Assembly: GCF_018271975.1 (NCBI RefSeq)
Contig: NZ_JAGUCN010000025.1
Location: forward strand, 1-64,000
Length of the DNA: 64,000 bases
Origin: Carboxylicivirga mesophila
Lineage (GTDB): Bacteria; Bacteroidota; Bacteroidia; Bacteroidales; Marinilabiliaceae
Direction: 5' to 3'
In this document: positions 1 through 9,300 of the stretch, piece by piece
Position numbering within the stretch: position 1 is the first letter of the stretch
How the letters are laid out: the number at the start of each line of letters is the position of its first letter
Made by a program: the position numbers and the translations under genes
Notes under the pieces: model-generated
Told to the model about the DNA's origin: nothing
Databases searched by the model: none
Seen by the model: only the letters and a program-made list of their open reading frames with translations

Positions 1-47
1 AAGGGTTTTTCGTGCAGCTATACAACCTACAGATACTACCCCAAACC

Positions 48-231
48 TCCCGAAAGGTCGGGACAAGCTCTAAAGGGGCTTACCCCGCGCGCTGTGCCCT
101 TTAGGGAAGCAAAGGGTGAGTGTGAGGGAGGCTAAATAACTTAATGACATTGACCCGGCACGAGGGCCATTAAGCCTTATTCTGCTCAAGCCGCAGGGGC
201 TCATACTTTCTTATCTTGATATAAGAAAGTA
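48..231. repeat. Stacked intergenic inverted repeats
   Basis: This stretch has no credible gene but holds four inverted repeats in a row: TCCCG arms at 48-52/59-63, CTAAAGGG arms at 70-77/97-104, CTTAATG arms at 140-146/168-174, and 11-base arms at 204-214/221-231 (TACTTTCTTAT with its complement). The last one, followed by a CAAAGAA tail, looks to me like a common bacterial intergenic repeat family, but I cannot compare copies from one window. The function is unknown; it may be a non-autonomous repeat or a structured RNA end from a gene upstream of the window. Confidence 0.45.
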
Positions 232-355
232 CGCAAAGAACATCAAGACTACAGCACTCGCCTACCCACTAACATTTTGTTTCAGGGAAGATTTAAAGAT
301 TAACATTACAGACCGATTCAAAATATAAAAAACATTGAAACGCCAATATGATATG

Positions 356-501
356 CAATCCCGCCGGGATTGTTATTAATAGGGTAGGCTTATTATTTCT
401 ATAAATATTCAACTTCTCCGAAGTTGTTTTATCATCTCCAGCGGAGATAAATATTTGTAGATAAGTGCAATATTAATAGCCAATCAACCTCAGCGAGGTT
501 G
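356..501. repeat. Row of four short hairpins with differing stems
   Basis: Four compact hairpins, each with 6-7 base-pair arms and a 3-base loop, lie at 356-372, 410-426, 434-448 and 485-501. The arm sequences differ (CAATCCC, CAACTTC, ATCTCC, CAACCTC) while each right arm is the exact complement of its own left arm. AT-rich linkers such as AATATTAATAG separate them. The pattern of different stems with preserved pairing suggests that the structure is what is conserved. No protein-coding frame covers the region. It is not a CRISPR array, because the units are not identical and the spacing is irregular. Confidence 0.6.
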
Positions 502-545
502 TATATATATATTTAATCGGTTAATAATGTTACTATAAAAACAAA

Positions 546-575
546 ATCCCGAAGCTAAATAAATAGCCCCGGGAT
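546..575 (-). terminator. Terminator after SGNH/sulfatase operon
   Basis: The arms at 546-556 and 565-575 pair at 9 of 11 positions around an 8-base loop. On the minus strand the hairpin is followed by a U-rich tail (complement of 536-545). It lies about 30 bases past the stop of the SGNH gene and should end the minus-strand sulfatase transcript. Confidence 0.7.
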
Positions 576-608
576 GAATTGGTACAGTTAGTAATAAATA
601 ATATTGCC

Positions 609-1709
609 TTACGGCATCAGTAGCGCCTCCAGCTCTTTGGCAAACAATGCAGCCCCTTCAATGCCGAAGTGCACTTTATCGGTTAACACATCGGCCCTTA
701 AGTTGGCTTCCGAAGTAATCTTATCGCCTTCAATCAGGTGCAGACGGCTATCGCCTTCGGACTGTAACTGGTACACCAGGTGCTTCAAGGCCTTACGAAA
801 ATCATCGGGCTTAACGCCAGTGCGCTCATTGCCTGTTGCCCGTGTATGCGTCAGGGTAATACAATAAATATTAGCCTTAGGCTGGTTATGCCTTATCTCT
901 TTCAGGTAACTCAGGTAAGAAGTTGTAAAGTCCTCCACCGTTTTATCATTAAACATCAGGTCGTTGTAACCAATCAGGATGCTTATCACATCAGCCTGTG
1001 GCATTTCGGCTGTCATGCGTGCAATGGCCGGTGATATTTTGGCCCCGCCAACCGCCAGGTTATAGTAATCCCAACCTTTAGCTTTAGCCAACAAGTATGG
1101 ATAGGTCAGAAAAGTGGCTGAACCCTGCCCCACGCCATGTGTGATGCTGTTACCTACTGCCAGGTAAACAGGCTGATTGGGCTCCTCAACGGGCATCAAG
1201 GACGCATCCTCTTCCAGTTTCATTTTTACCAGTCCCACATTGGCAAAGCTAGGCATCGTCACTTCAAATAAAGTAGCTGCTTCATCAAAGCGATTGTCAA
1301 TGGTCAGCACCATCTCTTCTTTTGCCTTATCACCCTTAAAGGCAAACGTCTCTTCGTGGGCTCCGTTCTGATAAACGGCAAACTCAGCACCTCTGTTTTG
1401 CCCGGGCAGTGCTTTAAATACCAGTACTACCTTCGAGCTATTTGTTTTAAACAGCAAACGAATACCACTGTTGGTACGTGCCTTATCGGCATTGAACATA
1501 GCCTCCTTAAGTGGTGCTTCCAGCGTTGCCTCCGAGAAACGTGAGAAAGCCAGCATGCCATCCTGCTTGTACACATAATTAGCTCCTTTAACCACAATTT
1601 GGTCACTACACACATCGGCTTCCACCAGCTTATCCTGCGCATCGGCGGTTTTACAGGCGATGATTAGTCCTGCTATCAGCAGCCACGCTGTTATATGCAT
1701 CCATTTCAT
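609..1709 (-). CDS. SGNH/GDSL-family esterase lipoprotein
   Basis: This is a predicted carbohydrate esterase or deacylase of the SGNH hydrolase superfamily. A lipoprotein signal ends at LIIAC (Cys19). Residues about 25-170 form an N-terminal beta-rich domain often found before the catalytic domain in Bacteroidota. The catalytic domain has block I GNSITHG (nucleophile Ser188), a block II Gly near 221, block III GYND (Asn249) and the Asp344/His347 pair in TDKVHFG. The start codon overlaps the stop of the upstream sulfatase by four bases (ATGA), which indicates translational coupling. Next to sulfatases it probably removes acyl groups from the same sulfated glycan. The substrate (acetyl or other) is not readable from sequence. 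Confidence 0.85.
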   Translation of the reverse strand: MKWMHITAWLLIAGLIIACKTADAQDKLVEADVCSDQIVVKGANYVYKQDGMLAFSRFSEATLEAPLKEAMFNADKARTNSGIRLLFKTNSSKVVLVFKALPGQNRGAEFAVYQNGAHEETFAFKGDKAKEEMVLTIDNRFDEAATLFEVTMPSFANVGLVKMKLEEDASLMPVEEPNQPVYLAVGNSITHGVGQGSATFLTYPYLLAKAKGWDYYNLAVGGAKISPAIARMTAEMPQADVISILIGYNDLMFNDKTVEDFTTSYLSYLKEIRHNQPKANIYCITLTHTRATGNERTGVKPDDFRKALKHLVYQLQSEGDSRLHLIEGDKITSEANLRADVLTDKVHFGIEGAALFAKELEALLMP

Positions 1710-3235
1710 TGGGCCTGATTGTTTAGAATAGTGAATAACCGTTGCTCCATTTCTTGCTTCAGTGCTTTGTGTGCCTCATCATCGGCCAATGAAACAGTTT
1801 CAAGCGGGTCGTTGATGTAATCATATAATTCGGCACCCACAATTTTGGGTTGCTCATAAACACGCTGTTTACGAAAGGCGCCCTGCAACCATACCGTATA
1901 GCGGTAACGCTGGTTGCGAATGGTGTAACCCATTATATTATTACCTCGCGGAAACTGGCTGATGGCATAATCCTTCACCATTGTCTCAGGGTGTTGCAAT
2001 GCTGGCAGCAGGCTTACCCCATCCAGGTGTTCTTCGATCGGTAAGCCACTTAACTCACAAAGTGTTGGATAAACATCTACAAACTCAGCCATGGTTGAGG
2101 CCACTTGTCCCTTACTCACCTGCGGAGCCGCAATGATTAATGGTGCCTTCACCGCCTGTTCAAAATTGGAGTGCTTACACCAGATACCATGATCGCCCAG
2201 GTGCCAGCCATGGTCGCCCCACAACACAATCACCGTATTTTCACGCAGTCCCAGCTCATCCAGCTTTTTAAGCACCTTGCCTATCTGCGCATCCACATAG
2301 CTCACACTGGCCCTATAGCCATGTATCAACTCCTTCTGCTTATCAACAGGCACCTGTCCCTGCTGTGGTATATCTGAGTAATTGCGTAATTCGCCCCAGG
2401 TATGGTAGGCATATTCAGGAGCTCCCTTGGCCTTATCCATAAAGGCCGCCTGCTCAATACTTGCCCTGTCATACATATCCCAGTATTTTTTAGGTGCGGC
2501 AAAAGGCAGGTGAGGTTTATGAAACCCCAATGTTAAAAAGAAGGGTTTATCATCACTACTCATCTCTTCCAGCAAAGCCATGCCTTTAACAGCCACCGCT
2601 CCATCTTCGTAGGCATCGTCAGGCACATCAAGGCACTCCACCGATGGCGACAAACCTTTGCTTTTCAGATACTGATTGGTAGCTTTCCAGTCCAGCTTTT
2701 GCTTACGACTTTCGCGGTAAGCCTTATGAATAGCTTTTGCCTGGTACTTACCATTGGCCGGATATTGATAACCATCGGCATAACGCAGGTGTTTATCTTC
2801 CTTATACGGGATGGTCCAGGAGCCTGGATCATTATTTTTAGCCCCGTGCATCAGTTTTCCCACCCCGGCCGTTTGATAGCCATGTTGCATAAAATACTGA
2901 GGCAAGGTCACCACATCGGGATTCACGTCACGCATATTGGTTTTTAAGTCCCACACCCTGGTCTGGTCAGGACGCAAGCCACTGAATATACTCACGCGTG
3001 AGGGCGCACAAACAGCCTGCTGGCAATAGGCATTTTCGAACAACACCCCCTGCTTTGCCAATGCATCGATATTAGGGCTAATAATAGCCTTATCGCCATA
3101 GCATCCCAGCATGGGCTTTAAATCATCCACCGCAATAAAAAGTATGTTGGTATGTTGCTGTTTTTGCGCCGTACAGCTGGCCGCCAAATTCAATATAACG
3201 GCCAGTATTATAATTACCTTACTAAAATTCTTCAT
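1706..3235 (-). CDS. Sulfatase, iduronate-2-sulfatase-like (S1 family)
   Basis: This is a type I formylglycine sulfatase of 509 residues. A signal peptide ending in LAASC (Cys21) predicts a lipoprotein. Visible signatures are metal-binding Asp37-Asp38 in AVDDLKP, the maturation motif CAPSR with Cys76 as the formylglycine precursor, GKLMH at 126-130, the GFHKPHLPFAAPKKYWD stretch at 237-253 typical of iduronate-2-sulfatase relatives, and GDHGWHLGDH at 340-349. The same signatures recur in the sulfatase domain of the divergent fusion protein (6304-10077), so the two are close paralogues, probably of SulfAtlas subfamily S1_7 (by eye, not searched). It sits 12 bases downstream of another sulfatase. 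The substrate is likely a sulfated algal or animal glycan. Confidence 0.9.
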   Translation of the reverse strand: MKNFSKVIIILAVILNLAASCTAQKQQHTNILFIAVDDLKPMLGCYGDKAIISPNIDALAKQGVLFENAYCQQAVCAPSRVSIFSGLRPDQTRVWDLKTNMRDVNPDVVTLPQYFMQHGYQTAGVGKLMHGAKNNDPGSWTIPYKEDKHLRYADGYQYPANGKYQAKAIHKAYRESRKQKLDWKATNQYLKSKGLSPSVECLDVPDDAYEDGAVAVKGMALLEEMSSDDKPFFLTLGFHKPHLPFAAPKKYWDMYDRASIEQAAFMDKAKGAPEYAYHTWGELRNYSDIPQQGQVPVDKQKELIHGYRASVSYVDAQIGKVLKKLDELGLRENTVIVLWGDHGWHLGDHGIWCKHSNFEQAVKAPLIIAAPQVSKGQVASTMAEFVDVYPTLCELSGLPIEEHLDGVSLLPALQHPETMVKDYAISQFPRGNNIMGYTIRNQRYRYTVWLQGAFRKQRVYEQPKIVGAELYDYINDPLETVSLADDEAHKALKQEMEQRLFTILNNQAQ

Positions 3236-3247
3236 TTCAAACAGTGA

Positions 3248-4729
3248 TTAGTGTGCAGCCTTTTTCGACCACTTGTTTTTTGATGGATCCAATATCTCGG
3301 CATCGATAGATGCCCGCCATTCTTTCACCAGCTGATGCAGCTCACCGGCCTTTTCTGGCATCTGCTCCGCCAGGTTATGCTGCTCACCAATATCGTCTTT
3401 AAGATTGTAGAGCTCGATGGTGCCTTCATCGTACCAGTCCACCAGCTTATAGTCGCCCAGTCGTACGGCAGTGCTGTTGCGGTCGCCGGTACTGGTGGGG
3501 CGTCCCATTGGTGAGTGCCAGAAGATGGGTGTTTCCCTGTTAAATGCTTTGCCTTTAATGGCGCCTGTAACATCCACACCATCGATGTGGTCTTTGGGTC
3601 GTTGAGGCAATCCGGCCATTTGCAGCACCGTTGGATAAATATCTGTACCCGTCACCAAAGCGTCAGACACCTGCCCTTGCGGCGTTACACCGGGCCATTT
3701 CACAATAAAAGCTTCGCGTATACCACCTTCGTAAAGCCAGCCTTTACCGTAGCGCAAAGGATAGTTACTGGTGGCCAGCTGACGCGTATTACCGCGAGTG
3801 GACAGCCCGCCGTTATCAGCCGTAAAAATGATGATGGTATTATCAGCCACCCCCAGCTCTTCCAATGTCTGGCATACCTTGGCCATACTCTGGTCGATGC
3901 TTTCAATCATAGCTGCATACACCGGAAAATCCTGGCGCAGCTTAGTATCACCCGTAATGGTTTTTTCGTACTCTGGTAAGTCATAGCTCATCTCCGACTT
4001 AAGCTTTTTCTTGTATTTAGCCACCAACGCGGGTTTAGCCTCAAAGGGGGTGTGTACCCCATAGTGCGACAAGAATACAAAGAAGGGCTCATCGGGCTTT
4101 TGCTGCACATGCTGCTGCATAAACTGAACGGTTTCATCAGTGAGGCGGTCGGTAATGTATTCACCTTCCTGCCCATCTTCCAGCCCGTGAATCTCTGTTT
4201 TTTTCAAGCCCTTACGGCCTGCAGGCGTCGATTCACCTTTGCGATAAGGATACCAATAGGTAGGCGGTGAGCCGGCAGCACCACCAGCCACATTAATATC
4301 AAAGCCCTGCATTTCGGGCATATTGCCTTCTTTATCCTTAAATAACAAATGCCATTTACCGGTAAAGAATGTGGCATAGCCTCCTTCCTTCAAGGCCTCG
4401 GCAATGGTGACATCATCGGCCACTAAACCACCACGACCGGGCACATGACCCCGCGCCGGGTATTTCCCTGTCATCACCCCGTACCGTGCGGGCACACATC
4501 GCGGATGAGCTGTATAAGCCTGTGTAAAGCGGATGCCTTCATCAGCCAGCTGGTCGATGGCAGGCGTTTCATAAAATTCAGAGCCCTGACAGCTTAAATC
4601 CATCCAACCCAAATCATCGACATAAAAGATGAGGATATTAGGTTGCCTGTCAGTTTTTCGCGGCTTGGCCTGAACCCCTAATGTCAGCACTAAAGCCACA
4701 ACAAATAATAAAGTTGCTTTCCCTATCAT
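3248..4729 (-). CDS. Sulfatase, arylsulfatase A-like (S1 family), CxPAR type
   Basis: This is a 493-residue formylglycine sulfatase with a cleavable signal peptide (about residues 1-21, VQA/K). It has VDDLGWMD near 37-44 for metal binding. The maturation motif is CVPAR at 78-82, so the usual Ser after Pro is Ala here, which the extended consensus tolerates. FTADNGG follows in the C-terminal half. It differs clearly from the iduronate-sulfatase-like neighbour (no HKPHxPF block), so it should take a different sulfate position. By eye it resembles SulfAtlas S1_16-type enzymes, but that subfamily call is weak. It is first of a tight three-gene minus-strand run ending with the SGNH esterase. Confidence 0.88.
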   Translation of the reverse strand: MIGKATLLFVVALVLTLGVQAKPRKTDRQPNILIFYVDDLGWMDLSCQGSEFYETPAIDQLADEGIRFTQAYTAHPRCVPARYGVMTGKYPARGHVPGRGGLVADDVTIAEALKEGGYATFFTGKWHLLFKDKEGNMPEMQGFDINVAGGAAGSPPTYWYPYRKGESTPAGRKGLKKTEIHGLEDGQEGEYITDRLTDETVQFMQQHVQQKPDEPFFVFLSHYGVHTPFEAKPALVAKYKKKLKSEMSYDLPEYEKTITGDTKLRQDFPVYAAMIESIDQSMAKVCQTLEELGVADNTIIIFTADNGGLSTRGNTRQLATSNYPLRYGKGWLYEGGIREAFIVKWPGVTPQGQVSDALVTGTDIYPTVLQMAGLPQRPKDHIDGVDVTGAIKGKAFNRETPIFWHSPMGRPTSTGDRNSTAVRLGDYKLVDWYDEGTIELYNLKDDIGEQHNLAEQMPEKAGELHQLVKEWRASIDAEILDPSKNKWSKKAAH

Positions 4730-4754
4730 TATATAAATCTACGTTATTAATCGT

Positions 4755-4784
4755 AAAAGACCTTCGATTTCTCAAAGGCCTTTT
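4755..4784 (-). terminator. Intercistronic hairpin, possible terminator/attenuator
   Basis: The arms AAAAGACCTT (4755-4764) and AAGGCCTTTT (4775-4784) pair over ten bases with one G-U pair around a 10-base loop. On the minus strand the second arm itself ends in UCUUUU. It lies between the T9SS binding-like gene and the sulfatase genes, so it could lower expression of the downstream enzymes relative to the first gene. Confidence 0.5.
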
Positions 4785-4804
4785 AGCAAAATCAATCCAG
4801 CATA

Positions 4805-6100
4805 TTATTGCTTGGTTACTTTTTTACGTATGGTTTGTCCATCGGCCTCCACCGACACAATGTAAACACCTTTACTCAAGCCGGCAACATTAACCTGCTT
4901 GCTGCCGGTATAGTCACTTGCCACCTTCTGACCAGTTAAGCTAAACACCTCTACCTTATTCACCTTGGCATCGGTCATAATGCGAAGCTCCGATTGCATT
5001 GGGTTGGGGTAAAAAACGATGTCACTCGTCACTTTTTCAATGGATGTAGCTGTACCCTCTTCAATAGTAATATCATCAATCCAGATATTATAGGATTGTG
5101 TGCCAGTCACTGTTTTATCGGCTGTATAAAAAAGTATAAGACGTGTTACGCCGCTTGAAGGATTAGCAACTACTTCTGCAGAACCAGAGTAGGTAGCGTA
5201 GGTCGCTGTCAACGCAGTCCATTCGGCTGAGTTTTCAACAAACCCTAATTTAGCAACCCCAACCCCGCTGGCATCTGTTTTGGCTTTGAAGGAAACAGTA
5301 TAGGTCCCTACAGGGATGTTAACTGTTCTAAATCTGAAGTCAGCGCCTTCCAGAGTAGTAATGGCAATTTTCATCGCCTTTGAACCTGAGGCCGCATCGG
5401 CGTCTACAGTCGCCAGATATTCAGTGGTATTATTACCCCTCCAAAAACGGTCAAATACTTGCGGATTGGTTGTAGGCCACATATCCAATTCACCATCTGT
5501 TGCATTCTGCTTTGCCAGCTCATCATTAATGGTGTAATCCGCCGACTCAAAATCTTCGGTAAACGGAAAGTTGGTATAATCAGGGGTAACCGGTTCCACC
5601 GGATCCACGCCTGTTGCACTCACGCCATAAAACAAATCATCCGCAACAAATGTCATCGGAGCAGCTGTTGTACCGCTACCACATTGCAAAATAAACTTAC
5701 TAATCGTCTTCACTTCAGTTTGTTCATAGGTATACTTAAAGAACTCCCAAACATCAGTTTCTGCAAATGTTCCCTTAACAAGTTCATTTGAGCCATCAGT
5801 AAAAACAATTTTAAATTTCGCTATCTCACCAGCTGTTCCTTTGGCCCAAAAAGATACTTCATAAGCATCAACGGTTACATCCACACCTACATCTTTAATC
5901 TGTGCACCTTTGTTTACCTCTCCCTCAATTTGAAAAGCCTGATTGGAATCATGCCCAGGTGTTACAATGGTACGACTAACGGCACCACTGTTAATCCAGC
6001 TATCGTCACCGTTTTCAAAATTGGCATTGCCTACCAGATTGGTCTGCGCATATATAGTTGCGCTTAAACCGATAAATAAAAGAGTAAAAATTTTTCTCAT
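4805..6100 (-). CDS. T9SS-sorted protein with carbohydrate-binding-like jelly rolls
   Basis: This is a secreted 431-residue protein with no visible catalytic domain. The signal peptide ends at about residue 18 (IYA/Q). Residues about 20-165 resemble CBM4/9-like jelly-roll domains (NANFENGDDSW start). Residues about 175-345 form a second beta-sandwich starting FTEDFE and ending in WIDDITIEE. A T9SS type A tail runs from about 355 (VFYPNP) to the end. The second module and tail match in order and wording the C-terminal part of the divergent fusion enzyme at 6304-10077. It probably binds the glycan at the cell surface or in the medium. It heads the minus-strand arm of the locus. Confidence 0.75.
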   Translation of the reverse strand: MRKIFTLLFIGLSATIYAQTNLVGNANFENGDDSWINSGAVSRTIVTPGHDSNQAFQIEGEVNKGAQIKDVGVDVTVDAYEVSFWAKGTAGEIAKFKIVFTDGSNELVKGTFAETDVWEFFKYTYEQTEVKTISKFILQCGSGTTAAPMTFVADDLFYGVSATGVDPVEPVTPDYTNFPFTEDFESADYTINDELAKQNATDGELDMWPTTNPQVFDRFWRGNNTTEYLATVDADAASGSKAMKIAITTLEGADFRFRTVNIPVGTYTVSFKAKTDASGVGVAKLGFVENSAEWTALTATYATYSGSAEVVANPSSGVTRLILFYTADKTVTGTQSYNIWIDDITIEEGTATSIEKVTSDIVFYPNPMQSELRIMTDAKVNKVEVFSLTGQKVASDYTGSKQVNVAGLSKGVYIVSVEADGQTIRKKVTKQ

Positions 6101-6156
6101 AATAATTGAATTTAAAATTTGCTCCGACTAAGGTATCGAGGTAAGCACACGCAGGT

Positions 6157-6234
6157 GGTTGACAAATCGTTCCGCGAAGGTGTAAAAATGGTTCAATGTT
6201 GACTGGAACGATTTATCAACCCAGGCAGAACGAT
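6157..6234. promoter_or_regulatory. Divergent control region with 17-base inverted repeat
   Basis: The 203 bases between the two divergent arms hold an inverted repeat with arms at 6157-6173 and 6205-6221 matching at 16 of 17 positions, 31 bases apart. The core GAACGAT occurs three times: inverted at 6166-6172, direct at 6207-6213 and direct at 6228-6234. The two direct copies start 21 bases apart, about two helical turns. This is a strong candidate operator for a regulator controlling both the minus-strand binding-like/sulfatase genes and the plus-strand fusion enzyme. No matching regulator gene lies in the locus. An RNA hairpin role is possible but less likely given the position upstream of both genes. 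Confidence 0.6.
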
Positions 6235-6303
6235 ATCCATAACATACTAATAAGCAGTCGTTTTTAGCTTTACCTTTTAATACAATCAGTTTAAATACAC
6301 ACT

Positions 6304-9300
6304 ATGAATAAATCACTACTGCTTTTACTGGCCGGCTTACTTCTGGGGCCTGTTATGCTGCTGTTACAGGCACAAAACCAACGCCATTTTTTTGACGATA
6401 CCTGGCAGGAAAAATCATTTACAGAGCCGGGTACTTCTACACCCATGGAGCTTAAACAAGCCAGCAATGCCGATGCCACCATTAGTATTGATGCTAACAC
6501 CATTATCAATAAAGTGCTGCCCACGCACTTTGGCGTTAACACCACATTTCGCAATGGCAACGACCAGCTGAGCCGAACACACCTGTACACAAATGCTGGT
6601 ATTGGCTCCATGCGTTACCCGGCTGGTAGTGGTTCCAATATCTACTTCTACGATGGCATCATTCCCAACAACTTCCGCATTGACTTTAATCCCATTGACG
6701 GCACCAAAAGTGCGAATATGACACCAGAGCTGTTTGTGGAATTTAAAAACAATGCCAACAGCGAAGCCACTGTGGTGGTTAATTACTTTTATGCACGCTA
6801 TGGCATTACCAGCGAGGGCACACGTTCAGCCCGCGTTCAGCAAGCCGCCGACTATGCAGCCGGTTTTGTACGCAAGCTTAACATTGATCTGAATGCCAAT
6901 ATCAAATACTGGGAAATTGGCAATGAATGCTACGGCGGCTGGGAAGAAGGCTACGAGATAGATGGCGTTATAACAACAGGCAAAGAATATGGCGAAGATT
7001 TTTGTGTATTTGCCGAGGCCATGAAAGCTGTTGACTCCTCGATAAAAGTGGGTGCTGTGGTCACCCGCGAAGACGATGACTGGAACAGCACCCTCCTCCC
7101 CGAAGTGCAAAACCATGCCGATTTTCTGGTGGTGCATAATTACTTTACTTCGGTAAAGGAAGCCACCGCTGAAAACATATTGGAAAGTGTGCCTCAAGTG
7201 GAGAGTGTGCATACAACACTGCTCAACTGCGTGGAGAAGTATACCGATAAATCACGCGATTACTTCCCGGTAGCCATGACTGAGTTTAACTCGCGCGGCC
7301 CTGTTAACTGCACCATGGTCAATGGCATATTTGTAACGCGTGTACTGGCTGAAGCCATCAAACATGGCTATGGCATGGTGGACCTGTGGGTATCAGAGTG
7401 GAAATGGAGTGAGACAGCTCAGGAAAGTAAAGGCTTTCTGGCCAAGGATGATCCTGCTCAGGCTGATTATACACCCCGCCAGAGTTATATCCCCTACCAG
7501 TACTTTAAACGCAGCTTTGGCGATCAGATGGTGAAATGCTCATCGGACAATGCCGATATACAGGTGTATGCCTCCACTTTCAGCAGTGGTGAAACAGGAC
7601 TTATCATCATCAACAGCAATGCCACAGCAAAAACCGTTAAGCTCGATTTGGAAACACTTAATGCCGAAGAAGCAGACATTTACTGGCATGAGTTTTATGC
7701 CAACAGCATTGAAGCGAATGACAAGAAATTCTATATCAATGGCCAATCGGGCAATACGATTGGCGGAGGACCCGATGACTTTGCCACCATTGCCCCTTAT
7801 AAAGCAAGCTATACCAACAAGCATGTGATTGAAGCCAGAAAATACAGTGTTAATTTCCTGGTGCTTAAACCCAAGGCTATTAAACCTGAGTACAATGTAC
7901 TAATGATAGCCGTTGATGACCTCAAACCATTATTAAACTGCTATGGCGAAACGCAGATACACACACCCAATATTGATCGACTGGCCGAACAAGGCGTAGT
8001 ATTTACCAAGGCCTACTGTCAATGGGCTGTTTGCGGACCTTCGCGGGCCAGTATTATGACTGGTCAAACGCCTGATGGCACAGGCATCCGTAATCTAAGC
8101 TCTCAATTACGAGAGGAACGACCTGATTTGATTACCCTGCCCGAATATTTTAGTAATCAGGGCTACGCAACGGCCGGATGCGGAAAGATATATGATCCGC
8201 GTAATGTGGATGAGCACCATGATATTTACAGCTGGTCGATGCCATACACACAACCGGGCAGCTACAACTATCCGGAAAATTACCCGCCATTTGTACAGGG
8301 CACCAATTACCGGGTGAGAGCTAACACAGCCACCGAACAAGGTCCGGAAGGTGTTGATGACGATGGCTATACCGATGGACAGATTGCCCTGGATGCACTC
8401 AATAAGCTGGATGTATTAAGCCAAAACAGCCAGCCCTTTTTCATGGCGGTAGGATTTAAAAAGCCACACATTCCTTTTGTGGCTCCTAAAAAATACTGGG
8501 ACCTGTACGACCGTAGCAGCATCGACTTGGCTGCCTTTCAGAAAGTAGCAACGGGCAGTCCTGACTATGCCTATCACACACCTGAACCCATTGGTTACGA
8601 TGATATACCAGACACCTGGACCTATAACGATCCCACCCTGGGTGATGGCCTGTTAACGCCCGACGACCAGCGGCAGCTGCTGCATGGCTACTATGCTTGT
8701 GTATCCTATATTGATGCGCAGGTGGGTAAGCTGCTTGACAAGCTGGAAGAAACAAATATGGCTGATAATACAGTTATCCTGCTCTTTGGTGACCATGGCT
8801 ATCACCTGGGCGACCACAACCAGTGGGGCAAGCACACGCAGTTTGAGCATTCGGCCAGGGCTCCCCTTATTATCAGTTCACCCAAAGGCATCAGCGGTCA
8901 GCACCATGCACCCGTTGAGTTTGTAGATATCTATCCTACACTTTGCGACCTGGCGGGCCTGGATATTCCTTCATCGAAGTTACAAGGTGAAAGCCTCGCT
9001 CCTGTTCTCATGGGTGAATCAATCAATAAGGATATGGCTGTTACAGAATACCGCTCAGGCGGTGGCTCCAGCTACTCATTCAGAACAGAACGTTACCGTC
9101 TCACCTTATGGATGCAAGGCAGTAACGACCGCACCGATTTGAGCGATTGGGATGCCTCGTGCATTAAAGCCATTGAGCTGTATGACTATGAGAATGACCC
9201 GCTGGAAACCACTAACCTGGCAAACGAGGCAGCTTATGCGGCTGTTGTGGAGGAGCTTAAAACTAAAGCAGGCGACTGGTGGACCTTGCAATATAACTTT

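Noticed and set aside
356-501. Possible CRISPR array
   Set aside because: The units are different hairpins with irregular spacing and no identical direct repeats, and no cas gene is present.
3515-3979. 154-codon open frame on the plus strand
   Set aside because: It lies wholly inside the sulfatase gene on the other strand, whose motifs are complete; the protein has no family likeness.
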